DNA of 64,000 bases, from contig NHZP01000092.1 in the NCBI GenBank assembly GCA_003313425.1, positions 21,696 to 85,695 of the forward strand, read 5' to 3'. Source of the stretch: Pseudopyrenochaeta lycopersici. Taxonomy: Eukaryota > Ascomycota > Dothideomycetes > Pleosporales > Pseudopyrenochaetaceae. The position numbers and the translations under genes were made by a program. The notes under the pieces were generated by a model. That model did no database searches and was not told the DNA's origin. It worked only from the letters and a program-made list of their open reading frames with translations. The stretch's first letter is position 1. The number at the start of each line of letters is the position of its first letter. This document shows positions 52,849 through 63,934 of the stretch, piece by piece.

Positions 52849-54435
52849 CCTTTCACTAGAAAGTTGTCAAGTGGTCGAGAGCCTTGCGCTCGGGACCACG
52901 ACGGCTTTACTCTAAGCTTTGCCCGCGACTGGAGGGAGTACCGAAGGGTTAGGCTCCTTGGAGACTAGGGGCAAAAGCCCTGGTAAGTAACACGAAGCAC
53001 GGACTGTGCGGGTCACTTGACCTCAGTTTACCCACATTTATTCAATCAGAGTCCTGATTGGTCTATGAACGTAGACAGCATGGAAGGGGCATGCCTCTGC
53101 CTACTAGGGACTAGTGTGTCTTGGCAAAGACAGGGTGGACATCGATATATAACCACAACAGCGTCTCTGCTGTTGGCACGGAGTGTGTTTTTATAGAATA
53201 CTTCTTTTTGATTTAGGGTGGAGCCCGTTTTCTGTAGGGTTTTTTAAAGTTCCACCAAGCCGAAGGCTGGGGCTTAGGTTCTGTAGGTTTTTCTCGCGTG
53301 GAGCGCATTGATGTTTGGGAAGCTTAGGCTGATCTTTTGTCCTGCAGTACTGCAGACTTTTGTCACGAGCCGCGCTTGTAGTAGTAGTCCGGGTTCGGAC
53401 GCGATGGACTCAGATGCCATGGAATGGGAAGGTACGGATGGTACTGGCAACTCAGAAGGGGCTGTTAGGGGACCTGTTGCGGGAGATTCCGTGAAGCTCT
53501 CGAAACGTAGGAAGCGGGAGCGTCGTGGTCTTCGCACGAAGCCATCTTCGTTAGTGCACCAGCCGCCTTTTTTTAGAGAGGTTGTGCGGCGGGAGTCCTT
53601 TTCTAGAGCGTGGGAGCGCGAGGTTGTGGTGTGCCATTCTTGCACTTCCTTGTGTACGCGCGAGTCGTGTCAAGGTGCTCGTGTAGAGGAGCAGTGGGTA
53701 GTCAGCTATGTGCAGTTGTATGATCGTTCAGGGGCAACGCGGGTGTTGCCTTCGAGTGGAGGGCGGCTTTTATGGAAGAGCGACTGTGGCGCGGAGTCGT
53801 GGTTTAATGACATGGGGGAGCGTGTTCCCTATTCGCAGTCTGGAGCTGCGTTGTTCCGTGTGAGAATGAGTGGAGCTATTGAGTAAACCGGAGGATTATG
53901 GTTATTGGAAGTAACATATCCGTTACTCTCTTTATTTGTCTGCGTGGAGGCAGTGACTGTAAGGGAAATAGAAGGTTAGGTTTGTTGGGCTAGGCAAAGC
54001 GTTTCAGTTACTGTCTGCTAATAAGGAGTTGTAGTTTTGTGGTATATGGAAATTTTGTACGGTGTATTCGGAGAAGCTATTTGGATGAATATGGTAAGTT
54101 TTCGTTATTTTTCGATAGGTAGGCATTGAGTTGATAAAGGTGTTGTTTTAACATAGAAGTAGTATCTAGGATACGACTGTTACGTTAATTTGATTTTTGT
54201 AATTGCTATACTTTTGTATGGTTGTGAGGAAAATCGGAGAGTTGTGGTGCGGAGCTCAGTCGGTAAGGGTGTGGGCGCCCTTGGGATGGAATACCGAAGA
54301 TTAAACCTCTCGAAAATTGGCCAAGTCCGATTTCCCTGTGGCTGGAGGGCCATGCAGAGTCACATGGGTGTGGCGCGGATTTCGCGCACAGACCCGGACT
54401 CAACTTTTCTAGTGAGGCGCAGCCTATATATGATT
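52849..54435 (+). mobile_element. Segment 34 (1,587 bp), copy of segment 24
   Basis: Offset 15,755 bp; same length and ORFs. TATATAA 53146-53152, gene 53311-53886, noncoding tail 53887-54435. Confidence 0.87.
53311..53886 (+). CDS. Nuclear-type protein, copy of the segment 24 gene
   Basis: Same 191-aa translation as in segment 24; the alternative start is ATG 53404. Basic cluster and Cys motif are intact. Confidence 0.65.
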   Translation: MFGKLRLIFCPAVLQTFVTSRACSSSPGSDAMDSDAMEWEGTDGTGNSEGAVRGPVAGDSVKLSKRRKRERRGLRTKPSSLVHQPPFFREVVRRESFSRAWEREVVVCHSCTSLCTRESCQGARVEEQWVVSYVQLYDRSGATRVLPSSGGRLLWKSDCGAESWFNDMGERVPYSQSGAALFRVRMSGAIE

Positions 54436-56013
54436 CCTTTCACTAGAAAGTTGAGCAAGTGGTCGGCAGCCTCGTGCTGCCAGCCCTTGCAACTTTACCT
54501 GTAAGCAGAGCCCATGAGTGGAACGAATACCGAAGGGTTAGACTACTTATAGGCTAGGGGCGCTGCACTTACTAAGCAGAGCAGAGCACGGACGGTGCGG
54601 GTCACTTGACCTTGCTGTGCCCACTCTTTTTTCAATCAGGATTCTGATTGGGCTATGGACATAACCTCATGGAATGGGCAGCCCTCTGTGTACTATGGAG
54701 TAGTTTTTCTTGGCAAAGACAGCATGGTTATCGATCTATAACACGAACAGAGGAGCTGTTTGCATGGATATGTTTTACACCTACATTGCGATGGTATCGC
54801 AACCTGGGAAGCTTATGGAGTTGTGGGCTATAGACGATAGTCGTATGCCATCCCTTGACAAGCTTGTGTCTGGTTGCAAGGGGAATCCCTTTGCGGGGAC
54901 AGCTACCAATCTGCAATGGGCGCGGAGGCACATTGGTAGTACGTTTGTACTGTTCTTTGCTACTTAGTTAGTTAGAACGCTAACTAATAGAGTTGTAGAG
55001 CTGGTGGAGCAAGCTGTGTCAGTGACTTGCTATTCGGGTCTGGATAGCGAACCCTATTGGTGGCTTACCAGGGAGAGTGGATATCTCCCTCGCGAGTGTA
55101 TATGGGATGGACCACACACGGAGTGTCTCGATGAGTTCAATGAGTTCTATGCCCAGGGGGCCACTCGGCAGTCGGTTCTTGTGCTGAAAGTTGACGTAGC
55201 CCAGGATGGGGAGGTGCGGAGCTTAGTTGCTTTTGCTCAACTCTCGGTAGAGGCATTGGATGTGCTTGTGGAGCGTATTCTACCTCTTGTAACACGATCA
55301 CCTGATGGTCATACGGCGGATGCTGTAGTTGTGGAGGCACTGTTTGATACTTTGTCACTAGGTGGCTTTTCTACATCTGTGAAGTGCGCATGCAGACTAC
55401 ATGGAATTTGTAGGCGTTGTGCATCAGTACAGCGTATGTCGCCAAGGTTTCTTTTGTTGAATGGATTTTCTGGAGTATGGCCGTTCGGGGAATCCGTTTG
55501 GTTTGCTGGCATTAGTCATGCTGTGGGACTATTACAGCCGTATTCAGTGAACTGGATGAGTTGCGATTTATCCCTTAAGTGAGTCAATGTAGTTCGTTAT
55601 TGAGGAACATGGACTAGTAGTTAGGAGGGCTATTACTGATGGTAATTGATTGTGGAGAAACAGGCTTTGTTTTATTTCCGAATCGGTGGTGGTATCGTGA
55701 AGCGTGTTGACACATATTCTCTGTGTATGCGGGTTTAGGTATGTAAATTCTGTAGGGAGCAGAATAGTATTCTCAAATTGTAGAAGAAAAAGCTAATGTC
55801 GTAATGGTTAGGTCTTCGAAACAAATAAGGGATTTTTGTATTGCCTTGCAATATTGTTAAGGGTGTGTGGACGCCCTGGGATGGAACATCAGACCTCTCG
55901 AAAAAATGGCTAAGTTCATTTTTGTTGTGGCTGGAAGTCACGTGTTGGGGGAGCTGAAAAAAATTTTCAGCCACTCCTCAACTTTTCTAGTGTGGCGCAG
56001 CCTATATATGATT
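54436..56013 (+). mobile_element. Segment 35 (1,578 bp), copy of segment 12
   Basis: Offset 36,260 bp; CTATAA 54736-54741, gene 54791-55582, noncoding tail 55583-56013. Confidence 0.87.
54791..55582 (+). CDS. WWxTKESG-family protein, copy of the segment 12 gene
   Basis: Exons 54791-54935 and 54999-55582 (intron 54936-54998). Same product as segment 12, including WWLTRESG and SHAVG. Confidence 0.8.
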
Positions 56014-57578
56014 CCTTTCACTAGAAAGTTGTCAAGTGGTCGGCAGCCTCGCGCTGCCTACCCTTGCCACTTTACACATAAGCATCGCCCGCGAGTGGAG
56101 CGAGTACCGAAGGGGTAGACTACTTGTAGGCTAGGGCCATGCACTTAGTAAGCAACGCAGAGCACGGACAGTGCGGGTCAGATGACTCTTCTTTGCCACT
56201 CTCTTCTTTCAATCAATGCTTTGATTGGTCTATGAACGTAGACAGATGGAATGGGCACATTATTGCCTGCTAGGGACTAGTTACTCTTGGCGGTGCCATA
56301 GATAGAGGTATATAGTCACAACAGAGGATCTGTGTTCATGGATATGTTTTACAATATGTAGTTTTTTTACTACACATGCGATGGATTCGCAACCTGGAGA
56401 GCAGGCAGTGCCATCACCAGATAGTGGTGCAACAAAGTTGTTATCGCTTGTGGAAGCGTTAGAAGAAGGGAGTTCTTCCGCATTGTCCGTAGGGACACCC
56501 ATGGAACAGCAGACTGTGAGGGATCACGTGCCTGGTAAGTGTCAAAGAAACAGAAGACACGGAAGAAGTTGGGCCCTTCCCAACTAACCTCATCACAGTG
56601 CTCCACCAGCTCTGTGTCTCTATCACTGTGCATGTGCCATTGTCGGGGGGACAATCCTGGTGGGTGACCAAGGAGAGTGGGAAGTTGCCTCGTCAGTGCG
56701 TTTCTCAGAAACACACGGAGTGTTTAAAGCATCACAACGAACTTTGTGCACGGGGTGGCACGCTGAAGGCGCTTCTTGTCCTCAAGGTGGATACGTTGAA
56801 CATCGGGGAGCTAGAAAGCTCTGTTGCCTTCGCGGTGCTTTCTGTAAAGGCACTGGATGTGTTGGTGGAGCGCATTCTTCCTCTGCTCACACTGCCGGAT
56901 GGGCAGGCTGCGGAGGGTATTGTAGTCGGTATGTTATTTGATCGACTGTGCTTTGGGTACTATAGTACGCGGGTCGACTGCGCGTGTACCTTCTCCACAC
57001 AGTGTGAGCCTTGTGCGTATGCGCATTATTGTTCACCGAGATTTCTCTGGTTAAATACATTTTCCGGTGAGTGGCCGCCTGGAAAGTTTGACTGGTTCGC
57101 TGGGATCAGTGACGCTGTGGGAGCAGTACTACCGTCTGGCAGGAACTGGTTGGGTTGCAGTCGTTCTTGGTGAGAATATTACTAGTAAGTTGCTCTCCTT
57201 TGTCTCTATGTATATGGTGTATACTAAGGTAGTAGTAGTTGTCTACGATTACGATGCGTTACATTTTGCGTATCAGCTTAGTTTAGTTTAGTACGTTATT
57301 ATAACAGTATGTTGATACACTCAGTTTTGTCTTTATTTCGGTAGGTACTGATTTTGTAATGGTAGGGCCATTAGAATAACAAAGAATTTGTAGGGCGGAG
57401 GTCAGTCATGAAGGGTGGCTACGCTTACGATGGAACATCATTTTTCAGAAAAAAAAAATTTGGCTAAGTCCAATTTCCGTGTGGCTGGAGGCCATGTTGG
57501 GTCACATGGAGGTGTGGCGCGAAGAGGGCACGGGCCCATCCTCAACTTTCTAGTGTGGCGTTTTGCCTATATATGATT
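56014..57578 (+). mobile_element. Segment 36 (1,565 bp)
   Basis: Structured module 56014-56200, TATATAG 56309-56315, gene 56381-57173, noncoding tail 57174-57578. Confidence 0.85.
56381..57173 (+). CDS. WWxTKESG-family protein with a 13-bp inversion
   Basis: Exons 56381-56534 and 56599-57173 (64-bp phase-1 intron, donor GTAAGT, branch CTAAC, acceptor ATCACAG); 242 aa. The first 13 bases of exon 2 (TGCTCCACCAGCT) are the exact reverse complement of AGCTGGTGGAGCA, the sequence found there in relatives such as segment 12, so the usual LVEQ becomes LHQL while the frame is kept. The rest is normal: WWVTKESG, QCVSQKHTEC, cluster C-A-C-x5-C-x2-C, WPPGKFDWFAG, GISDAVG, with final NWLGC. Confidence 0.8.
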
Positions 57579-59155
57579 CCTTTCACTAGAAAGTTGTCAA
57601 GTGGTCAGGAGCCTTGCGCTCCTTGACCCCTGACACTTTACTGTAAGCAGAGCCTACGACTGGAGGGAGTACCGAAGGGTTAGGCTTTTTAAAGCCTAGA
57701 GGCGCTGTCCCCTGTAAGCAAAGCAGAGCACGGACTGTGTGGGTCAGATGATCACTGCTTGCCCACTCTTTTTCAGAACGTCAGTCTGATTGGTCTATGA
57801 ACATGGACGCAGGGACGGGGCACCACATTGCCTGCTAGGGACTAGGTGCTCTTGGCGTTGCGCAAGGTCTGGAGGGACATATAAGAGTCTTTTCTTGTCT
57901 TTATATCATCCATGGATGTGGTGCTTGTGTAGCATTAGCGTGTAGCGCTTGTCTTCTTCTCTTGTTCCTAGGGAGTATATGTGATAGCGATGGTGTCGCG
58001 GCCTGGACAAAGGTTTCTGGTAGGTACGGTTGGTAGACCATCCGTTGTATTTTGCCCGTACACTTTACGTGTAGGTGAAAGAGGGGTTCCTTCTGTGTGG
58101 AGCGGTAATACTTTTCAGGCTGTGAGGGATCACGTGCCCCGTAGGTGTCTTGATCTTTTTACTGTAGAAGTTAAAAACAAGATCATCTGACGTAGGTGTA
58201 GTGTTTGTAGAACGCGGTGTTTCGATTACCTGCCACCTTGCACTCAATGGCGAGGTGCGTTGGTGGTGCACCAAGGAGAGCGGGAAGCCTCCTCAGCAGT
58301 GCGTGGACGAACAACACGCATCTTGTCTAGAGGACTACATGGAGTTTTGCGCAAGTGATGGTTGTCGATGCGCACTCTTTGTGGTAAAGGTGGACGTTGT
58401 CCAGAATGGCGAAGTGCGGAGCCTTGTTGCGTTTGCGAAGCTTTCTGTGCAGACATTCGATGTGTTTCTGCAGCGGGTGCTGCCTCTTATTGTCTTGCCG
58501 GATGGGCAGGCTGCGGATGCTACTCTTATTAGTATGTTGTTCGTTCTGTTGGACCTGGGGGGTCTCTCTAGCGGCTCGTTATGCGAATGCCATTTACAGG
58601 CTGTGTGCAAGCCGTGTAGCGAAGTGTTGGGGGTTCACTCCAGGTTTGAACGTTGGGATGCGTTTTCTTGTGTATATCCAGATAAAATGTCTGGTTGGTT
58701 TGCTGGGATCAGCGATGCCGTAGGAAAAGTACACCCGGGAGGCGAAGACTGGCTGTCATGTCCTCGTCAGCGAGTCTTACGATGTTGATATGTGACACTG
58801 GTAGGTGTTTGCGGTTGGGCGCATGCTGATGTAGGGAGCATCGTGTTTTCTACTTCTCGTTGGAAGTATACAGATTTGTATTATTTATATGTTATTGTAT
58901 TCTGATGTGTTTACAGTACACAGTGTGGGATGTAAATGGGTTGGTAGCGTAGGCTGAATTTGTTAATGGTGTGAGCCCTCCCTGGGATGGAATACCAACT
59001 CTCAAAAAAAAAATTGCGTAAGTTCATTTTCCCTGTGGCTGGAAGACAGGCTGGGTCACATGGGGGTGTGGCTCGAGAGAGCGCAGACATGGGTCGAGTT
59101 GGGGCACGGGCCCCTCCGACAACTTTCTAGTGTGGCGTTTTGCGTATATATGATT
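57579..59155 (+). mobile_element. Segment 37 (1,577 bp), copy of segment 7
   Basis: Offset 47,344 bp; ATATAA 57879-57884, gene 57990-58788, noncoding tail 58789-59155. The broken nested hairpin GGCGTTTTGCG is also copied. Confidence 0.87.
57990..58788 (+). CDS. WWxTKESG-family protein, copy of the segment 7 gene
   Basis: Exons 57990-58140 and 58202-58788 (intron 58141-58201). Same 245-aa product as segment 7. Confidence 0.8.
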
Positions 59156-60711
59156 CCTTTCACTAGAAAGTTGTCAAGTGGTCGGCAGCCTCGCGCTGCC
59201 TACCCTGGACACTTTACCTGTAAGCAGAGCCTGTGACTGGAGGGAACAACGAAGTGTTAGTCTTGAATAAGACTAGAGGCAATGCACTTACTAAGCATAG
59301 CAGAGCACGGGCGCGTGCTGATCATCGGATCGCTGCTTGCCCACTTTTTTTTTCAATCAGTTGTCTGATTGGTCTATGAATGTAGACAACATGGAATGGG
59401 CAGCCCTCTGCTAACTAGGGACTAGTAACTCTTGGCGAAGACAGCGTGGATATCACGGTATATAAGCAGGGGAGGGCCTCCCCCGCCCATGGAAGTGATG
59501 TTTTTGGTTTACTCCAAATGACGATGGCGTCGTCACCCAGAGTGCACATCTCTACGGAGCATGATGGAAGTGTTTCTAGCGTACAGCTGGAGCGTGTTTT
59601 GTCGGGGATCGACTGCCTTGTAGAAGGAATTCGAGGGGAAGCTATTGCAGCGAGTGCATCTAGCTTACATTGTGTGCGGGCGCACATAGACAGTATGTTC
59701 TCTTTTTGTAGATGTTTTAGTAGTTGGGCGGAGGTCCCCCAACTAACGGAGTAGCAGAGTTGGTGGAGCAAGGCATCTCTTTTACGTTTCATCTAAAGCC
59801 GGATGGCGCCTTAGACGTATGGCTCACTCGGGAGAGCGGGCAGGCTCCTCGCCAGTGTTCTGCGCCCAATGTGTGTGGGTGCTATTTTGGAAATTGTGCG
59901 TCTGCCGACAATGCCCTGACTGCATTTCTTGTCTGGAGAGCAGATGTTGTAGGAGAATACAATCAAGTGCGGAGCATGGTTGTGTTCGCGAAGCTCTGTT
60001 CCGATACATTTGATGTATTCATCAAAAGCGTGCTGCCTTGTGTGTATACACGTGATAGGGATCTTGTGCAGGCGGAGGACGTGGATACGCTGTTTGGTTT
60101 GCTAGACGTAGGCGGATTTTCCAGTAGCGTGGGGTGCGGGTGCACATTGCGAGAGCATTGTCTGTCCTGTTTGTCGTTGCGTTTTAATCGGCAACGTTTC
60201 ACGAGATGGGACATGTTCAGTGGGCCATTCCCATGTGGTCCAGACGGCTGGTTTCCTGGGTACAGTGATGCGGTTGGAATTGTACAACCGTTGGCGCTTG
60301 ACTGGCTCACATGTCCGCATATTGCGTTATCGTCTACTTTGTCTATTGACGGTGCACTTAGTAATTGTTCTGTAGATGAGTTACTATGGATGACTATATT
60401 TAGGAATGATTGAGTTTTGTTGGATAGACCATGGAAGAATGGTTGATTTGTAGCATTAGTACGTGCGGTAGTAGAATTCTGTTGTTAAGGTATGCATGGC
60501 TGTGGTACGGCATAGTACTGTGCAATATTCTGGGAAGCGAAGGCTGACATTAGCGTAGGGTGGTTAATGGAACATCGAACCTTCAAAAAAATTGGCTAAG
60601 TCCAATTTCACAGTGGCTGGAGGCCATGCAGAGTCACGTTGGCTGTGGCGCAGATCGTGCGCACAGACCCCGACTCAACTTTCTAGTGTGGCGAACCGCC
60701 TATATATGATT
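59156..60711 (+). mobile_element. Segment 38 (1,556 bp), the shortest unit
   Basis: Structured module 59156-59345, TATATAAG 59459-59466, gene 59518-60413, noncoding tail 60414-60711. Confidence 0.85.
59518..60413 (+). CDS. WWxTKESG-family protein, Cys-rich subgroup, long C-terminus
   Basis: Exons 59518-59692 and 59758-60413 (65-bp phase-1 intron, donor GTATGT, branch CTAAC, acceptor TAGCAG); 276 aa, the longest member. A second in-frame ATG at 59524 lies in ACGA-TGGCG-TCGT, where both arms of the start palindrome are changed together. Exon 2: the first Trp is lost (DVWLTRESG), QCSAPNVCGC replaces ECVEEQHTEC, VWRADVVGEYNQVRS as in segment 29, cluster C-G-C-x5-C-x2-C, GYSDAVG, DWLTC, and an extra ~34-residue tail with no recognisable motif. 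Confidence 0.78.
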
Positions 60712-62307
60712 CCTTTCACTAGAAAGTTGTCAAGTGGTCAGGAGCCTTGCGCTCCTTACCCTTGCCACTTTACAATTAAGCAGGGCCGGCGAGTGGAACG
60801 AGTAGCGAAGCGGTAGGCTTTTTAAAGCCTAGGGCCATTGCCCCCTGTAAGCAAGCCGAAGCACGGACGTCGCGGGTCAGATGATCACTGCTTGCCCACT
60901 TTTCTCTCAATCAATCATTTGATTGGCTTATGGATATAACTACATGGAATGAGCAGGCCCCTGCCAACTAGGGACTAGGTTCTCTTGGCATCGCGCGAGG
61001 TCGGGAAAGACATATAAGAGGGGAGGCCGTCCCCCCGCTCACGGAGTGTGTTTGGGTACATTGCTGTTCTACGTAGAGGGACAGCGAAGTTGTAATAGGC
61101 ATGGCGGAGGCCGTGTCAGAGATGCCCTCTCCTATGTTGTATGGCAACACTGAGTTTCAGTCATGGTTTGCGGAGCTAACAGCAGTGGTGGTCCCGAACG
61201 GGTTGACTTGTGCACCCTTGCTTTCTGCGCGGATTGCGGAGGTGCCGGAAGGGCAATGTTTGGTACAGTCAGAAGGAACGACGGAGGAGTTGCAGGTGGT
61301 GAGGAATCACCTTGATGGTTAGCACAGTCCTTTTTTTTTGGTGGACTGTTTTTCTGAAGCTAATGAGTAGCTTCAGTACTGGTGGAACACAGTGTTTCAG
61401 TAAGTTGGTTGATCACCGCGGAGAGCGTGTCCTGGCGTTTAACGCGAGAGAGTGGCGCCCTTCCCGCACAATGTAGTCGGGTGGATGGATCTTCTTGTTT
61501 TGCGTGTAAAGCAACTGGAGAGGATTTGCGTCGTTCCTACCTCGTGGTGGAGGCCAGTGGATGGTGGTGGAACGAGTCTGTCTGGTTTGCAGAGGCAGTG
61601 TGTGCTCTCCTTACGCGAGATGCGTTGGACATGGTGGTGTCAACTGTGTTGCCCCGTTTCATAGAGTTGCGGGCGCAGGGCGAAGGAACGTATGGCTGTC
61701 GGCAGCGGTGGGCGTTAACGGAAGTTACGACCTATGTTGATCGTTTGAATAACGGTGCATATTCTACAGATGGTAATCGATGTAAGTGTTATCTAGTAGG
61801 ACTGTGTACTGCATGTGATGCAGTAACGGAGGGTCGGCGTCGGTTTTTACGTATACCACAGTTTCAGGGCGTGTTTCCACGGGGCCGGCAGCATTGGTTT
61901 GCTGGTGTTACAGACTCTACACAGTTGTTGTTGTTCAGTGGGTTCCCATGGCTGAGTTGTGCTTCTGGGTGGCAGAGCTTGTGATCCTACTTTAGTTGTG
62001 TTATCGGCACAGAGAGTAAGGTATGTCTTGTATTTTCTGTTGTCTTGTAAGAACTATGTTTGTTCTTTTTTTGGTTACTATTATTTTATAGTAGAGCTAT
62101 GCGTAGGTTGAGTTTATTTTTAGCGTAAGCTGAATTTGTTAAGGGTGCGAGCCCTTCAGATGGAACATCGAATCTTCTCCAAGAAAAAATGCGTAAGTCC
62201 ATTTTCCCTGTGGCTGGAGGGCACGCAGAGTCACGTTTTACCGGGGTGCTGAAAAATTTTTCAGCCACTCCTCAACTTTTCTAGTGTGGCGCAGCCTATA
62301 TATGATT
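60712..62307 (+). mobile_element. Segment 39 (1,596 bp)
   Basis: Structured module 60712-60905, ATATAAG 61012-61018, gene 61101-61984, noncoding tail 61985-62307 with GCTGAAAAATTTTTCAGC next to the origin. Confidence 0.85.
61101..61984 (+). CDS. Most divergent WWxTKESG-family protein that keeps both ends
   Basis: Exons 61101-61317 and 61377-61984 (59-bp phase-1 intron); 274 aa. Exon 1 is long (72 codons) and keeps only a trace of the RDHVP mark (RNHLD). The intron has donor GTTAGC and two strong hairpins (AGTCC...GGACT around a T-run; GAAGCTA/TAGCTTC), which could affect splicing. Exon 2: SWRLTRESG, one fewer Cys/His pair, cluster C-K-C-x5-C-x2-C, and VTDSTQLL in place of SDAVG before PWLSC. 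Intron position and phase prove the kinship. Confidence 0.75.
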
Positions 62308-63882
62308 CCTTTCACTAGAAAGTTGTCAAGTGGTCAGGAGCCTTGCGCTCCTTGACCCCTGACACTTTACACGTAAGCAGGGCCCGCGAGTGGAACGAGA
62401 AGCGGATGCGTCAAGCTACTTGTAGTTTGGGGCCATTGCCCCCTGTAAGCAACGCGAAGCACGGACGTAGCTTCTAGATCATTCTGATCGTGGGTTGCAC
62501 GTGAGGAGCACTCTTGCCCTCACATCTACTAGATGTTCATAGCTATGGACACAACGGAGTGGGCGCATTATGGAATAATAGTCTTGGCAGAGACAGATAC
62601 CTGGATAGAGTTCGTTATACTATGGAGTGTAACGCTTATAAGGAAACGGGTGTGTCCCGTTACCTTTCCTTATTACCAATTTTTTTTGCGTCTATTTACA
62701 GCGTGTACCGGGTACCGCTCGTACTAGAGGTATCGAACGTAGCTTGGTGGAGGCAGTTCTTGTTCTTGGACATGTTGTCAGCGTGTAGCGCCCATGATGA
62801 GTGCTGATAAGGCGTACGTCGCGGAAGCGTTACGCAGTTGTATTGTAGGACGTATGTCGGTCGATAGCCTGGTAGGGCTAGTTTGCGGTGCGTATGGTTT
62901 CGGATACCACTGGTACACTATCCGAAACAACCTTTCTTCCCTTTTGTCAAGGCATGGCGATGCTGCTTAGTGGAATGGATTTTGAGTAGAGTGACAGGTA
63001 CTGCTAGTGGGTGCTGGGGAGGCACCGCGGTTTCGGTACGACTGTCCGTTGTTCGCGATGAGGCAGGATGCGTAGGCATGCGAGCGTCAGTGATGCGCCC
63101 GCGTTCATCCTTTCTGTATTGGACGAAGCGTTGTCACGTAGTGCATGGCAAGACGTTGCCGTTACATTTGTCTGAGGGAGGCACTGCTGCGGAGCGTGTG
63201 CGTATTTGTTTGTGGCTGCTCCTTGTGGAGCTTTGCGTAGTTGCGTCGGAGGAGGATGAATTCTCCTCTTGGATTTCACATCGTTACTTGTTGTGTGGAG
63301 CACCTTTTATGGGAATTACGAGGGCTCCGTTCGCGTGGGGGGCCTTCGTAGTATGCGTAGCTATAGTAGTATGGGGGGCTACCTGACCCTGGGAGGTGTT
63401 TGTATGTACATACAGAGAGGGTTTGTTACATAGTATACTATGCATTTATCTAGTCTATACGATATTTATGTTGGTATAGTGTATCATTACCATTATGGTA
63501 ATAGTAGATGTATATCTCTTAGTATACGTAGTCAGAGTGTGTAGGTGTCGTAATAACTACGTCTGGTTACGAATAACAGCATAGTTTTTTATATACATAG
63601 AGTATAATACCATTATACTATGCATTATAGCTAGTTATAAACAGAGCGATTCTATAGTGTTGATGTGTAGAGCGTTTTAATAGTTTCAGGGCTAAGAAAT
63701 AATTTGATTGTATGGATATTTGGTAGAAATTGGGGTGTGAGCCCTTGTAGATGGAACACCATCTCCAAAGAAATTGGCGAAGTCCGATTTTGCTGTGGCT
63801 GGAGGTCACGTTTTACCGGGGTGCTGAAAAATTTTTCAGCCACGACTCAACTTTTCTAGTGTGGCGCAGCCTATATATGATT
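62308..63882 (+). mobile_element. Segment 40 (1,575 bp), segment 4 body with another 5' module
   Basis: First ~215 bp (62308-62520) differ from segment 4: hairpin GGAGC-CTTGC-GCTCC instead of CCAGC-CTCGT-GCTGG, third domain GCAACGC/GGTTGC instead of GCCAAC/GTTGGC. The rest matches at an offset of 56,798 bp: TATAAG 62637-62642, gene 62794-63386. The unit ends at GATT directly before telomere repeats. Confidence 0.87.
62794..63386 (+). CDS. Tail-anchored protein, copy of the segment 4 gene
   Basis: Exons 62794-62887 and 62971-63386 (intron 62888-62970); same product as segment 4. Intact second copy with a different upstream module. Confidence 0.5.
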
Positions 63883-63893
63883 AGGGGTTAGGG

Positions 63894-63934
<41 letters not shown>

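Larger units (their letters stand above)
741..63882 (+). mobile_element. Telomere-integrated array of 40 origin-bounded circular-ssDNA segments
   Basis: First bases of the units: 741, 2336, 3918, 5515, 7085, 8667, 10235, 11812, 13389, 14991, 16594, 18176, 19754, 21321, 22897, 24494, 26067, 27636, 29219, 30808, 32375, 33953, 35528, 37094, 38681, 40256, 41830, 43407, 44972, 46534, 48119, 49701, 51274, 52849, 54436, 56014, 57579, 59156, 60712, 62308. Every junction reads TATATATGATT followed by CCTTTCACTAGAAAGTTG, and all units share one orientation. Repeated segments keep the same sequence up to this exact point whatever their neighbours are. That fits circles opened at one base and joined end to end, not random recombination. 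A Rep with HUH and SF3 motifs (segment 16) supports rolling-circle replication. Virus-like status and multipartite biology are inference; the array and its boundaries are seen directly. Confidence 0.9.

Noticed and set aside
741..63882. Herpesvirus integrated in a telomere
   Set aside because: The telomere setting is similar, but there are no herpesvirus-type genes, no unique long region, and each unit has its own rolling-circle-type origin and a Rep.
741..63882. Array as a pure assembly artefact or a tandem satellite
   Set aside because: The units carry different intact genes joined at one exact base with telomere repeats at the same base. A misassembly would more likely break at varied points. 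It is not excluded without raw reads.
741..63882. CRISPR array
   Set aside because: The repeats are 1.57-kb units with genes and eukaryotic promoters and introns, not short repeats with spacers.
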